From the NCBI RefSeq assembly GCF_007197995.1, contig NZ_VKKH01000009.1, positions 248,001 to 312,000 on the forward strand: a stretch of 64,000 nt of DNA, given 5' to 3'. Made by a program: the position numbers and the translations under genes. The stretch comes from Aliiglaciecola sp. M165. Lineage in GTDB: Bacteria; Pseudomonadota; Gammaproteobacteria; Enterobacterales; Alteromonadaceae. Positions 46,337 through 55,169 of the stretch are shown piece after piece; position 1 is the stretch's first letter, and each line of letters opens with the position of its first letter. Below the pieces are notes generated by a model, which was not told where the DNA came from, ran no database searches, and saw only the letters and a list, made by a program, of their open reading frames with translations.

Positions 46337-46605
46337 TAGAGCGTGTTTATCTTTGTTGTGTGAAATTTGTTCTGGTGATAAGTGCTTTGATCGCGGCGCG
46401 GGTTCGCAGTCCTAGTGGTTCTGCGCCAAGAATGCGCAACATAGAGCAGGACGCATATAAACTGAACCCAAGGGGCAGCGTTTGAGCGGCATTTGTTCAG
46501 CTTTATCGCTCATTCATGCAGAGCAACTACATAACAATCGCAATGCATTGCTCAAATTCCACTCCATGCGCTGCAAAATCTTACAACAAAGATAATCACG
46601 CTCTA
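46337..46605. mobile_element. 269-bp inverted-repeat element (TAGAGCG family), copy A
   Basis: Begins TAGAGCGTGTTTATCTTTG and ends with the inverse CAAAGATAATCACGCTCTA, next to CTAG on both sides. The first 140 bp align with the reverse complement of 49638-49822. It carries no transposase. It lies between the Leu/Phe dehydrogenase and lrp genes; 46198-46336 and 46606-46685 hold no gene. Confidence 0.85.
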
Positions 46606-46685
46606 GTTTTATTGGTTGAAAAAGATGAAGTTTTTGCGCATGCTGCACAAAATGGTATGAGCCTAACTTTTAACAAAGAAAATAT

Positions 46686-47153
46686 ATGAAATTTGACAAG
46701 TTTGATCGCGAGATCCTTCGTGTACTACAAAAAGATGCAACGGTTTCTATGGCTGAGCTTAGCCAGAAAGTTGGATTGTCTCATACCCCTTGTTGGCGTC
46801 GTGTTAAGCGCATGGAAGCCGAAGGGATCATCAAACAAAAAGTTACATTGCTGGACAACAAAAAGCTCAATTTGGGCGTATCAGTATTTATTTATGTAAC
46901 GTTGAAAAACCATGACGGTGATTCTCTCAACGATTTTGAGGACTCAGTTCAGAATATTGATGAAATTGTAGAATGCCACACGACCAGCGGCGATAAAGAT
47001 TATTTATTAAAAGTAATAGTCGAAAGTATTGAAGAGTACGAGCATTTGCTAAAAAGTAAACTGACGCATTTGCCACTGGTCGACCATCTCAGCTCAACCT
47101 TCGCTTTGAAACAGGTAAAAAACACCACCGAGTTGCCAATTAAAAGCCAATAG
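46686..47153 (+). CDS. Lrp/AsnC family transcriptional regulator
   Basis: The 155-residue protein has an N-terminal HTH (FDREILRVLQKDATVSMAELSQKVGLSHTPCWRRVKRME) and a C-terminal RAM/AsnC ligand domain (TTSGDKDYLLKVIVESIEEYEHLL). It probably senses an amino acid. It is divergent from the Leu/Phe dehydrogenase gene, the likely target, with the inverted-repeat element between them. Confidence 0.93.
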   Translation: MKFDKFDREILRVLQKDATVSMAELSQKVGLSHTPCWRRVKRMEAEGIIKQKVTLLDNKKLNLGVSVFIYVTLKNHDGDSLNDFEDSVQNIDEIVECHTTSGDKDYLLKVIVESIEEYEHLLKSKLTHLPLVDHLSSTFALKQVKNTTELPIKSQ

Positions 47154-47172
47154 TAGGGCATCTGCCCTACCT

Positions 47173-47829
47173 TTAAGAAACTGCGTCTATTTGATTTTCG
47201 GGTTTGGCCTGAATAAACGCTGGTAATTCATTGCAATTTTGGGCAACGCGCTGGATGGTAGGATATTGTCCCATATCAACGTCAAATCGCTCTGCATTGT
47301 AAACTTGAGGGATCAAAAAAATGTCTGCAAGCGTTAAGTCAAAACCAAAACAATAATCCGTGGCACTATTGCGTATGCGCCTTTCAATTGCAGTAAATCC
47401 TTTTTCAATCCAATGTTTACACCACTGATTACGTTGTTCAGGCAAAGCATCAAACTCTTGGGATAATTGATTTAACACTCGTAAATTTGCGACAGGTTGA
47501 ATATCGCAAGCAATATCCTGGGTTAGAGCTCTGACTCTGGCCCGATCAATTCTATGACTGGGTAGTAGTTTAACTGGTTCTTCATATCGCTCATCCAAGT
47601 ATTCAATAATTGCCATCGATTGGTTGAGAAAAATATCAGCGTCGTCATTGATAAAGGTTGGGACTAATTGAGCCGGATTGAGTGATGTATAACTATCGCT
47701 AAATTGCTGTCCACCATCTTTCGCTAAGTGCACAGGTACGTAATTGTATTCAAGTTCTTTTAGATTTAAGGCTATCCGTACCCTGTAGGTAGCAGAAGAA
47801 CGCCAATAACCATGTAAATGCAAACTCAT
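47173..47829 (-). CDS. maiA: Maleylacetoacetate isomerase (zeta-class GST)
   Basis: The 218-residue glutathione transferase has the zeta-class active-site motif YWRSSATYRVRIALNL (SSxxxR) and NPAQLVPTFI. It isomerises maleylacetoacetate to fumarylacetoacetate in tyrosine degradation using glutathione (gshA is at 3 kb). hmgA and fahA are not in the window. It lies 100 bp from the TyrR-type regulator gene on the same strand. Confidence 0.92.
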   Translation of the reverse strand: MSLHLHGYWRSSATYRVRIALNLKELEYNYVPVHLAKDGGQQFSDSYTSLNPAQLVPTFINDDADIFLNQSMAIIEYLDERYEEPVKLLPSHRIDRARVRALTQDIACDIQPVANLRVLNQLSQEFDALPEQRNQWCKHWIEKGFTAIERRIRNSATDYCFGFDLTLADIFLIPQVYNAERFDVDMGQYPTIQRVAQNCNELPAFIQAKPENQIDAVS

Positions 47830-47930
47830 AGAAACTACTCCAACTTATTTATTCAAGAAAATGCTAACGTTTTGGTTGCTGCCAATGTAGCAAATCTTAA
47901 CATTCTCATATATTCATTATGGACGAGATA

Positions 47931-49478
47931 TTAAACTTTAACGGTCTTTTTATTTATACCGTATTCTCGCAATTTGTTTGCGATTGCTGTGTGGCTTAAG
48001 CCTAGTTTTTTCGCCAACTGGCGGGTGCTGGGATAAAAAGGATAAAGTCGTCTCAGCAAGCTTTTTTCGTAGCGCTTAACCTCGTCTTCTAAACTGCCGT
48101 CGAATTCCTCGGGAACAAAACTTACACTGGTAGCACTTGAGGGCAGTTTAATATGTTCGATGCTTAATTCGTTGCCTTCTAACAATGAAACTGCTTTATA
48201 AAGTGTGTTTTCCAATTGTCTTACATTACCCGGCCACGGATAAGCTTGCAGGTAATCAATACAAGACTTGTTTAATTTAGGCGCGCGCCGGCCTAATTTC
48301 ATACTTTGCTGTTTAATAAAGCGGTCAGCTAAAGGAATAATATCTGAACGCCTGTCTCTCAACGGCGGGATTACCATGCTCAATACATTGAGACGGTAAT
48401 AGAGATCCTCTCTAAAATGCCCATCTTCGATTAATTTATTCATGTCTTTTTGCGTGGTAGAAACGATCCGCAAATCAAGATTTACCTCTTCGTTGCTACC
48501 TATTTTGCCAAAAGATCCTTTTTGTAAAACATTCAGCAATTTACCTTGCATGTTATGTGTGAGATCTCCAATCTCGTCAATAAATAGAGTACCCCCGGAA
48601 GCCTCTTCCAATAGCCCTAAATGACCACTTTTTTCAGTCTCTTCTCTTCCAAACAATTCCGTATCGATTTGCTCATCCGATAACGACGCCGGGCTAAAGG
48701 AAACAAATTGACCGCTAGCTCGTCGACTCGCTTCGTGACTGGCACGAGCAATCATTTCTTTGCCAGTACCAGACTCACCCCAAATCAATATAGGTGCATC
48801 AAGCTCCGCCATCCGCGTCGCTTCTTTGACAACTTTTTTCATCAAATTACTACTGGCTTGAATTGACGCAAAGCTATCGCTGCTAACTTGATGAAACACG
48901 GTTAGTTGTTGACCCAAACGAAATTCAGATTTCAACATTAGTAAGGCGCCGGCGAGAATAGATTCGCCTTCTGCGTCGGGGATCATGACGGGTAAAATAT
49001 CGGCAAGAAAGTCTTGCTCAAGAAAATTCACCTTTTGAGTTTGTCCTGCAACCACTTTGCCGTCGAGCCATTTTTGAAAGTTAAAGCCACGAACAAATTC
49101 GCTGATTTCCATCCCCAACAATTTTTCAGAAGGCTGTTCGATGCTGCTCACCGCAGCATCATTTACCAGCAATATGCGGCCTTTCGTATCAAACGAAAAT
49201 ATCGGATCGGGCAAGGTTTGAAGCAACGCACGAAGTTGGTTCTGTTCTCGCTCAATAGGCATGAAAGGAGTTGTTTTAACGTCTTCAATTCCCTCAATTC
49301 GACGAATTTCCGGCATTAGGTGCTGAAAATCAGCAAATTCAATATTAGGGAAGTTGAGAAATATCTTTCCGGCTGAATCAAGTTCGATTCCACGAAGATC
49401 AATCTTATAATTAACAAGAATGTCCAGCACGTCTTGCGTAATACCTACACGGTCCTGGCAAATGATTTCCAATCGCAT
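47931..49478 (-). CDS. tyrR: TyrR/PhhR-type aromatic amino-acid regulator
   Basis: The 515-residue protein has an N-terminal ACT domain (MRLEIICQDRVGITQDVLDIL), a PAS domain (LPDPIFSFDTKGRILLVNDAA), an AAA+ domain (Walker A GESGTGKEMIAR, Walker B GTLFIDEIGDL) and a C-terminal HTH ending near LAKKLGLSHTAIANKLREYG. The GAFTGA loop that contacts sigma-54 is missing (LFGREETEKSGHLGLLEEA in its place), as in TyrR, so it probably acts with sigma-70. Two TyrR-type boxes precede phhA and one precedes this gene. Confidence 0.92.
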   Translation of the reverse strand: MRLEIICQDRVGITQDVLDILVNYKIDLRGIELDSAGKIFLNFPNIEFADFQHLMPEIRRIEGIEDVKTTPFMPIEREQNQLRALLQTLPDPIFSFDTKGRILLVNDAAVSSIEQPSEKLLGMEISEFVRGFNFQKWLDGKVVAGQTQKVNFLEQDFLADILPVMIPDAEGESILAGALLMLKSEFRLGQQLTVFHQVSSDSFASIQASSNLMKKVVKEATRMAELDAPILIWGESGTGKEMIARASHEASRRASGQFVSFSPASLSDEQIDTELFGREETEKSGHLGLLEEASGGTLFIDEIGDLTHNMQGKLLNVLQKGSFGKIGSNEEVNLDLRIVSTTQKDMNKLIEDGHFREDLYYRLNVLSMVIPPLRDRRSDIIPLADRFIKQQSMKLGRRAPKLNKSCIDYLQAYPWPGNVRQLENTLYKAVSLLEGNELSIEHIKLPSSATSVSFVPEEFDGSLEDEVKRYEKSLLRRLYPFYPSTRQLAKKLGLSHTAIANKLREYGINKKTVKV

Positions 49479-49504
49479 TGAAAAGAGAAGTCCTAAATTT
49501 GTAA

Positions 49505-49522
49505 TGTAAAGATATTATTACA
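49505..49522. promoter_or_regulatory. TyrR-type box upstream of tyrR
   Basis: TGTAAAGATATTATTACA matches the TyrR consensus TGTAAA-N6-TTTACA at 11 of 12 fixed positions. It is 27 bp upstream of the tyrR ATG and lies within a larger palindrome TTTGTAAT...ATTACAAA, suggesting autoregulation. Confidence 0.65.
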
Positions 49523-49587
49523 AATTGGTGAAGCTGTCTGCAATATCAGTGAGATAAATTACCTAGGTGTTCGACGAGATGCGATAA

Positions 49588-49608
49588 GCCCACACAATTT
49601 GTGTGGGC
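49588..49608. terminator. Strong palindrome upstream of the tyrR promoter
   Basis: GCCCACACAA and TTGTGTGGGC flank one base. The 10-bp stem lies between the inverted-repeat element and the tyrR promoter. There is no T-run. It may stop phhA-ward readthrough. Confidence 0.4.
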
Positions 49609-49637
49609 GGGATAAGTAAAATTAAACAGAGGTTAAT

Positions 49638-49822
49638 TAGAGCGTGCTTACCTTTGCTGTATAATTTTGCAGCGAATTGAGTGGTATTTGGGTTCAGTTT
49701 ACATGCGCCCTGCTCTTTGTTGCGTGTTCTTGACTTAGAATCACTAGGACTGCAAACCTGCGCCGCGATCAGAGCGCATACAAACAGAACAAATTTCATA
49801 CAGCAAAGGTAAACACGCTCTA
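49638..49822. mobile_element. 185-bp inverted-repeat element (TAGAGCG family), copy B
   Basis: Ends are TAGAGCGTGCTTACCTTTGC and GCAAAGGTAAACACGCTCTA. The body is the reverse complement of most of copy A with a deletion of about 85 bp. The terminal CTA at 49820-49822 is, on the minus strand, the TAG stop codon of phhA. Copies A and B lie in opposite orientation on either side of lrp-maiA-tyrR. Confidence 0.85.
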
Positions 49823-50620
49823 GCTGGCGAGCTGATTTTTAGGTGCAAACTTGGGTGCATGTAACCCAAGCTTCTTGGCTGTATTTACCAGTGCCATGAT
49901 GTCCATATCGGCCAATTCAAAAAGTTGCTCAAAGCGATTCAAAGTGAAATATACAGGCTGCATGATATCTATTCGATATGGCGTGCGAAGAGCTTCAAGT
50001 GGATTCATCGTTTGCCTTATCACATTATCACTCTCAAGTGCATAAACGGTTTCACCTGGCGATGACAATATACCGCCACCGTAAATTCGTGTCCCTTCTG
50101 CCGTGTTCAATAAGCCAAACTCGACAGTAAACCAGTATAGTCTTGCTAAGTATGCACGGTCTTCTTTACTTGCGGCCAGCCCAAGCTTTCCATAGGTATG
50201 AGTAAAATGGGCGAAAGCTGGATTAGTCAATAGTGGACAGTGACCAAATATTTCATGAAAAATGTCGGGCTCTTGTAAGTAGTCAAAATCATCACGGGAG
50301 CGGATAAAAGTCGCGACCGGGAATTTTTTATTTGCCAATAAAGTAAAAAACGCATCAAAATTAATTAGCGACGGGACTTGCTCAACCTGCCATCCTGTAT
50401 GTTCTCCCAGAACCTGGTTGATTTCATGTAATTGTGGAACACGGTTGTGCGGTAAATCCAGCAACTCTAGCCCGTGCATAAACTCATCACATGCACGCCC
50501 TTTAATAACTTCTAATTGGCGTTCTATCAAATCTTGCCAAATTTTATTCTCTTCTTCTGTCCAACTGACAATGCCATTTTCGTCGGCGGGATTGGACACA
50601 TATTTGGTTGACTTTGACAT
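49820..50620 (-). CDS. phhA: Phenylalanine-4-hydroxylase
   Basis: The 266-residue pterin-dependent hydroxylase converts phenylalanine to tyrosine. Iron ligands lie in HEIFGHCPLL (two His) and WFTVEFGLL (Glu). The N-terminus VSWTEEENKIWQDLIERQLE and C-terminus are complete, apart from the stop, which is provided by the mobile element. With maiA and tyrR this is a phenylalanine/tyrosine catabolism block. phhB was not seen here. Confidence 0.95.
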   Translation of the reverse strand: MSKSTKYVSNPADENGIVSWTEEENKIWQDLIERQLEVIKGRACDEFMHGLELLDLPHNRVPQLHEINQVLGEHTGWQVEQVPSLINFDAFFTLLANKKFPVATFIRSRDDFDYLQEPDIFHEIFGHCPLLTNPAFAHFTHTYGKLGLAASKEDRAYLARLYWFTVEFGLLNTAEGTRIYGGGILSSPGETVYALESDNVIRQTMNPLEALRTPYRIDIMQPVYFTLNRFEQLFELADMDIMALVNTAKKLGLHAPKFAPKNQLAS

Positions 50621-50752
50621 AAAGTAATCCTTGATTTTGATACGTTCAAAATCGGTTTATTTGAGCATCAGCTCGAATTAATCTGATATCAAAAGTCTAC
50701 TGGTTTCCCGCAAAAGAAACAGTTTTGGGTGCACATATAGAATCTGAAATAA

Positions 50753-50770
50753 TGTAACACTTAATTTACA
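50753..50770. promoter_or_regulatory. TyrR-type box 1 upstream of phhA
   Basis: TGTAACACTTAATTTACA matches TGTAAA-N6-TTTACA with one mismatch in the left arm. It lies about 133 bp upstream of the phhA ATG. Confidence 0.65.
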
Positions 50771-50825
50771 TTAGTATAAATAATGACTTATATTTCAATT
50801 AATTAAAAATTTAAAAAAGCACTTA

Positions 50826-50843
50826 TGTAAATTCTTTTTTACG
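50826..50843. promoter_or_regulatory. TyrR-type box 2 upstream of phhA
   Basis: TGTAAATTCTTTTTTACG matches TGTAAA-N6-TTTACA except for the last base. It is 73 bp (about seven helical turns) from box 1. Both boxes lie in the 231-bp gap between ycjF and phhA, so they most likely serve phhA. Confidence 0.6.
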
Positions 50844-50851
50844 CATTGTAG

Positions 50852-51895
50852 CTATTTTTTTGTCAGTGATTTTAAATCACTTAGTAGTTGTTGGGTGAGC
50901 TGATTTATGCCCGGTTTTGCTAGGGCATTCCAGGGCATAGGACGACAGGTTTGCATTGCTTTAATACCAACCCTTGTGGTCATGACGCCAACACCTATAC
51001 CTTGTGCCAGTCGAGTTGAAAGTTTGCCTGTGACCCCTGCACTCACTGCATAGTTTCCAGCATCACTTATGATTTCGGTCGCACCTGCTAAAAGCATGGT
51101 TTTAAAGACTTGCTTTATCAATCTTATTCTTCCCCAATAACTCAGAGGCAGACCGTAACACTGGCTCACCTGTTTAAGCATGACTAAATTACGCCAAAGA
51201 ACTATGATCATATCTAACAAGGCAAATGGACTCACAGCAATCATCGCTGCTGATGCCGATGCGTGTTTAGTCACAACCTGTAACGCATGTTTATCTGCCG
51301 CAGATAAAACATTGGTTTCAAACAACTGAAGGACTTCTTTGTCGACATGATGAGGCTGGATCGCCTGTTGCCATTGATTTATTTGGTTAGGATATAAGGG
51401 TAAAAATAGAGGAGTTAATTGTTCGCAAAAAGCCTTGCCTTGGCCAATGGTGGGGGCGCTTAAAAACGCGATAGATTGTGTTCTAAGTTGTTCGGTTTTT
51501 TTGAGCTGTCGCAAGCTTCGTAGTTCACTTATAAAAGCCTTTACTGCAAAAATTAATGCAGCGACAATTACGATAAGCCAGGCGCCACTGAGCCAGTCAC
51601 TTTGGGTTAAAATATGCTCTATCCAAAATCCTGCTTCAATCAATGATAATAGAATTACAATCCCTGCAAACCAAACCCACTTTCTTCCCGAGTTTGACGT
51701 CTCATCGTTATCTTCTCGTTCAATAACAACCTGTTCAAAAGAATAACTATTTGCGACTGCTGTCGCTGGCATTATAACCTCATTGCTTTGAGATTCTGCG
51801 GCTGTGCCATTGGGTTCATTTAATTGAACATCGCTTTGTTCAAATATTACGGCTTTTTGAATGTCTGCTTGATGAGTCGTGTTTTTTTCGGTCAT
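50852..51895 (-). CDS. ycjF: YcjF family membrane protein (DUF697)
   Basis: The 347-residue protein has two adjacent membrane helices near residues 73-120 (WVWFAGIVILLSLIEAGFWIEHI; GAWLIVIVAALIFAVKAF) and a C-terminal DUF697-like region (KHASASAAMIAVSPFALLDMIIVLWRNLVML). It is the partner of YcjX, always adjacent in the psp regulon. Inner membrane; exact function unknown. It lies 6 bp from ycjX. Confidence 0.88.
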   Translation of the reverse strand: MTEKNTTHQADIQKAVIFEQSDVQLNEPNGTAAESQSNEVIMPATAVANSYSFEQVVIEREDNDETSNSGRKWVWFAGIVILLSLIEAGFWIEHILTQSDWLSGAWLIVIVAALIFAVKAFISELRSLRQLKKTEQLRTQSIAFLSAPTIGQGKAFCEQLTPLFLPLYPNQINQWQQAIQPHHVDKEVLQLFETNVLSAADKHALQVVTKHASASAAMIAVSPFALLDMIIVLWRNLVMLKQVSQCYGLPLSYWGRIRLIKQVFKTMLLAGATEIISDAGNYAVSAGVTGKLSTRLAQGIGVGVMTTRVGIKAMQTCRPMPWNALAKPGINQLTQQLLSDLKSLTKK

Positions 51896-51901
51896 GGTTG
51901 G

Positions 51902-53335
51902 TTACTCTAATTTGTCACCCAGGACAAATTGCAAAATATGGTCAATGCGAATGTGCGGAAGAGCCTGCCGATCGTGTGCTAAGGCTTTTGGCATAAAATT
52001 GGGAAATGAAAACCCTTGTTTATCCCAAAAATCATCCTCAGGACATTGGCTAGGCACATCACCAGGGTATAAGTTCAAAATCGAGCCGTCTTCCTTTGCA
52101 CCACTAAGCACCTGAATTGGCTTCCCATTAACTTGGCTTTGTCCCACGCTCGTAGTCCGAATAGCGCTGAACGCAGTTGACTCGGTGGCAACACCCTCAT
52201 ATTGGATATGTTGCCTTGCCTCGTGGACAATAGACTCCAACAGTTTGACTAAATTTGGTTGTTGATCGGGTGTAATGTGATCTGATTTACTCGCAGCAAA
52301 TATCAATTTATCAATGTTAGGCGCGAAAATTCGTTTGAGAATGTTACTGCGCCCATAATGGAAGCTACCCAATAACCAATTAATTGCTTTTTTCAGATCG
52401 TTAAAACTATGAGCGCCCAGATTCAGCGCTGACAAACAATCTACAAGAATGATTTGACGATCAAATCGCTTAAAGTGTTTTTTGTAGAATGGCTTCACCA
52501 CTTTAGATTGATATTGTTCAAATCGTTGTTGCAACAGTGATGCGGGACTATGTTGACTTATTGAACGCGTATGATCTTTAGTAGATGCCAACTGCTCCAA
52601 CGATATTGGGAAAAATTGTAATACAGGTGCACCGTCTAATTCTCCAGGCAAAACAAAACGGCCGGGTTGGATAAGCTGATACCCAGCGTCTTTGCAAGCA
52701 TGAAGATACTCGGTGAATCGCAGTGCTATGCTTTGCAATTGCATTTCGTCGACTTCGTCATGCAAGTTTATTGCGCTTAGCGCCTCTTTAAATGGCGCTA
52801 TCAGTGTTGCTTTGTCACCGTCTTTAACATCTTCCCAAAACCTTTCACACCATGTTTGATAGTCAGTTTCTAACAGTGGTAAATCAAGCAGCCATTCCCC
52901 TGGATAATCAGTGATATCTAATGTTAGCGTACTATGTTGTGAAACCAACCTGCGCAATCTGGATTGACTTTTATACTTGATGAGCAATCTGACCTGGCTA
53001 ACACCATTAGTTGAATTAGGCCAAAGTGGAGGGATATTGCTTAAGTTTTCCATGCCTTGTTCGTAAGCAAAACGTGAAACCGTGACATCCGGTTGAACTT
53101 CGCGTTTTACACCAATAAGGCGATTATCGGATACCACATTTAAAAAGGGAAGTTGGGCACCGTCTCGTGCATTAATTAGTTGATTAATCAATGAAGTAAT
53201 GAAGGCTGTTTTACCGCTTTTACTTAAACCGGTTACCGCCAAACTTATATGGTGATCGGCCAGGCGGTTGCCAAGCACCTTGGCCTGGTCCTGCCATTTC
53301 TGTACGGAAGGGTTTTGCGTAATTTTGTTAAGCAA
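51902..53335 (-). CDS. ycjX: YcjX family P-loop GTPase-like protein
   Basis: The 477-residue protein has a Walker A loop AVTGLSKSGKTAFITSLINQL near residue 35 and a DYPGEWLLDLPLL switch region. YcjX is a stress-response GTPase of the phage-shock regulon. It is upstream of ycjF and downstream of pspC, with a hairpin between. Confidence 0.92.
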   Translation of the reverse strand: MLNKITQNPSVQKWQDQAKVLGNRLADHHISLAVTGLSKSGKTAFITSLINQLINARDGAQLPFLNVVSDNRLIGVKREVQPDVTVSRFAYEQGMENLSNIPPLWPNSTNGVSQVRLLIKYKSQSRLRRLVSQHSTLTLDITDYPGEWLLDLPLLETDYQTWCERFWEDVKDGDKATLIAPFKEALSAINLHDEVDEMQLQSIALRFTEYLHACKDAGYQLIQPGRFVLPGELDGAPVLQFFPISLEQLASTKDHTRSISQHSPASLLQQRFEQYQSKVVKPFYKKHFKRFDRQIILVDCLSALNLGAHSFNDLKKAINWLLGSFHYGRSNILKRIFAPNIDKLIFAASKSDHITPDQQPNLVKLLESIVHEARQHIQYEGVATESTAFSAIRTTSVGQSQVNGKPIQVLSGAKEDGSILNLYPGDVPSQCPEDDFWDKQGFSFPNFMPKALAHDRQALPHIRIDHILQFVLGDKLE

Positions 53336-53371
53336 GATACTTCTCTCTGTGGTTCAAGCTCAAGACACAAA

Positions 53372-53389
53372 AGCGGCCCGAAGGCCGCT
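53372..53389 (-). terminator. Hairpin between pspC and ycjX
   Basis: AGCGGCC (53372-53378) pairs with GGCCGCT (53383-53389) around a CGAA tetraloop, with A residues on the left giving a short U-run for minus-strand transcripts. It lies 37 bp upstream of the ycjX ATG and probably attenuates readthrough from pspABC into ycjXF. Confidence 0.65.
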
Positions 53390-53438
53390 CTCTCAGGGGC
53401 TTACCGCCCTCCACGCTAATGGATCTTTTTTCATTCGA

Positions 53439-53897
53439 TCAGAGTTTGTTAATTTCTCTGTTTAGTTGATACTCCGACGAAGTCACATAAGTTTCAACTT
53501 TTCTGAGTCGTGATTCAATACGAACAAACTGTTGTTTAATATCATAAAAGGCTTGTCGTGGCGGTTCGCCTGCTTGCCATACCTTTGATTTGACCTCGAC
53601 TTTTTTGTCTTCGTCTTCTTCATCTATATCGTTGCGCCAGCCTTTGACACCACTCGCTCTGTTAAATGTAGCGGTTCGATGACCAGAATGTCCATGCTCA
53701 GGTGTTTTTTTGTCCATAATAAACCAGGCAGCAATATAAAAAACAGGTACAAAGGGGCCCGCAAGCAACAGAGTCGCTGCGACGGTCATAATCCTCACTA
53801 ACCAAGTTTCGATGCCAAAGTACTCTGCAATGCCAGCACAGACTCCGGCGATCTTTCCTTGTTGAGGATCTCGCTGAAGTTGTTTACGAACTGTCAT
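53439..53897 (-). CDS. pspC: Phage shock protein C
   Basis: The 152-residue protein has a PspC domain (GKIAGVCAGIAEYFGIETWLVRI) with one or two membrane helices (VAATLLLAGPFVPVFYIAAWFIM) and a C-terminal coiled-coil (FYDIKQQFVRIESRLRKVETYV). ATG at 53897 overlaps the pspB stop (ATGA) and has GGAGA upstream; an earlier frame start is not used. PspC with PspB senses envelope stress and releases PspA from PspF. Confidence 0.92.
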   Translation of the reverse strand: MTVRKQLQRDPQQGKIAGVCAGIAEYFGIETWLVRIMTVAATLLLAGPFVPVFYIAAWFIMDKKTPEHGHSGHRTATFNRASGVKGWRNDIDEEDEDKKVEVKSKVWQAGEPPRQAFYDIKQQFVRIESRLRKVETYVTSSEYQLNREINKL

Positions 53898-54133
53898 GCT
53901 TTGTTTCTCCAATCTGGTGTTTCCGCGTCTAAAATTGCTTCCAAAGTTTGAATACGATCTGCCATCGCTTCAGCCTTGTTGGCTAAGTCTTGAAGGGTTA
54001 AATATTCATCTTCAGACAATCCCTGGCTCACCTGCTTTTTACTGCGATAGTGAAGTATCAGCCAGATTGGCGCGACAATCGTCATGAAAATAATCGTGGG
54101 AATCCCCACTGTAAACATTAATATATCTTCCAC
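53894..54133 (-). CDS. pspB: Phage shock protein B
   Basis: The 79-residue inner-membrane protein has one N-terminal helix (TVGIPTIIFMTIVAPIWLILHY), then a soluble helical segment (LQDLANKAEAMADRIQTLEAIL) typical of PspB. It acts with PspC as the stress sensor. It is 29 bp downstream of pspA. Confidence 0.93.
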   Translation of the reverse strand: MEDILMFTVGIPTIIFMTIVAPIWLILHYRSKKQVSQGLSEDEYLTLQDLANKAEAMADRIQTLEAILDAETPDWRNKA

Positions 54134-54162
54134 TGTCTTACTCCTTTACAGGCAACCTACCA

Positions 54163-54861
54163 CTATTTCTTAGCTTTACTTGCAGCCGTTTTTGCTTTTG
54201 TCGGTTTGGTTTGTACTTTTTTCTTCAAAGCAGCTAACTCATCGTCGATCTTATCATCTGATTCCAAGTCAGCAAATTCATCCGCCAACGTCTTTTTACC
54301 TAAATCATAAGCTTCAACCTGAGATTCTAAATCGTCGATTTTCCGCTCGTATTGTTCAAAACGTCCCATCGCCGCATCAACTTTAGAATTGTCCAGCGTG
54401 CGTTTAACTTCCAAACGGGAGCTAACGGTTTTTTGACGCATAATAATTGTTTTTTGACGTGCTTTTGCATCGGCCAGCTTTTCTTGCAATTGACCAATTT
54501 CTCCTTGCAGTTTACCGATTTGCTCATCAATAACCGCCAGTTCTTTTGCCAACACTTCACTGTGTTCTGTGCATTTTTTCTTCTCTTGCAAAGCAGCTCT
54601 GGCTAGGTCTTCACGATCTTTGTTTAAAGCCAACTCGGCCTTATATTGCCAATCTTCAGCTTCGTTTTGTAATTTGGTGATTTGTGACGAAATGTCTTTT
54701 TTATTCGCTAAGGTTTTCGCCGATGCTGAACGCACTTCAACCAAAGTGTCTTCCATCTCTTGTATAATTAGACGGACCATTTTTTCTGGATCTTCAGCTT
54801 TATCCAGTAACGAGTTAATATTTGAATTCACTATGTCAGTAAAACGCGAGAAGATACCCAT
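54163..54861 (-). CDS. pspA: Phage shock protein A
   Basis: The 232-residue coiled-coil protein begins MGIFSRFTDIVNSNINSLLDKAEDPEKMVRL, the PspA/Vipp1 signature, and has long helices throughout. It binds membranes and represses PspF. ATG 54861 with AGGAAAAGATT upstream is chosen over an earlier in-frame start. A sigma-54 promoter lies at 54923-54939. The basic tail (KTKPTKAKTAASKAKK) is longer than in E. coli. Confidence 0.96.
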   Translation of the reverse strand: MGIFSRFTDIVNSNINSLLDKAEDPEKMVRLIIQEMEDTLVEVRSASAKTLANKKDISSQITKLQNEAEDWQYKAELALNKDREDLARAALQEKKKCTEHSEVLAKELAVIDEQIGKLQGEIGQLQEKLADAKARQKTIIMRQKTVSSRLEVKRTLDNSKVDAAMGRFEQYERKIDDLESQVEAYDLGKKTLADEFADLESDDKIDDELAALKKKVQTKPTKAKTAASKAKK

Positions 54862-54922
54862 AATCTTTTCCTCTAACTTTATTGATAAAAATTGATGCAA
54901 AATGCATTACTGTAGTGTTTTA

Positions 54923-54939
54923 TTCAATAACCGGGCCAA
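54923..54939 (-). promoter_or_regulatory. Sigma-54 promoter of pspABC
   Basis: On the minus strand TTGGCCCGGTTATTGAA fits the -24/-12 consensus (TGGCACG-N4-TTGC) with GG and GA at the right spacing; the -12 has GA instead of GC. It lies about 60 bp upstream of the pspA ATG, with the sigma-54 activator gene pspF divergent from it. Confidence 0.75.
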
Positions 54940-55169
54940 TCAAAAAATGATTACTAATTCTTTGTTTTTTAAAGATATTAATAATTCTTCCTTATTTTAC
55001 CTCTTTTAGCGTATTATGATTATCAACCATATATTAGCGGATTAGACCACTTTTTAAATTTTTAGGCATAATCGACGAACAGCCTGAGATGAATCAGCGC
55101 CCGATAAGCCTATACCATTGAAAATTAAGGTATAAATCCAACAGAATAAGATTTAAAGGATAACCGGTA

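Noticed and set aside
47931-49478. TyrR-type regulator as a sigma-54 activator
   Set aside because: The GAFTGA loop needed to contact sigma-54 is absent.
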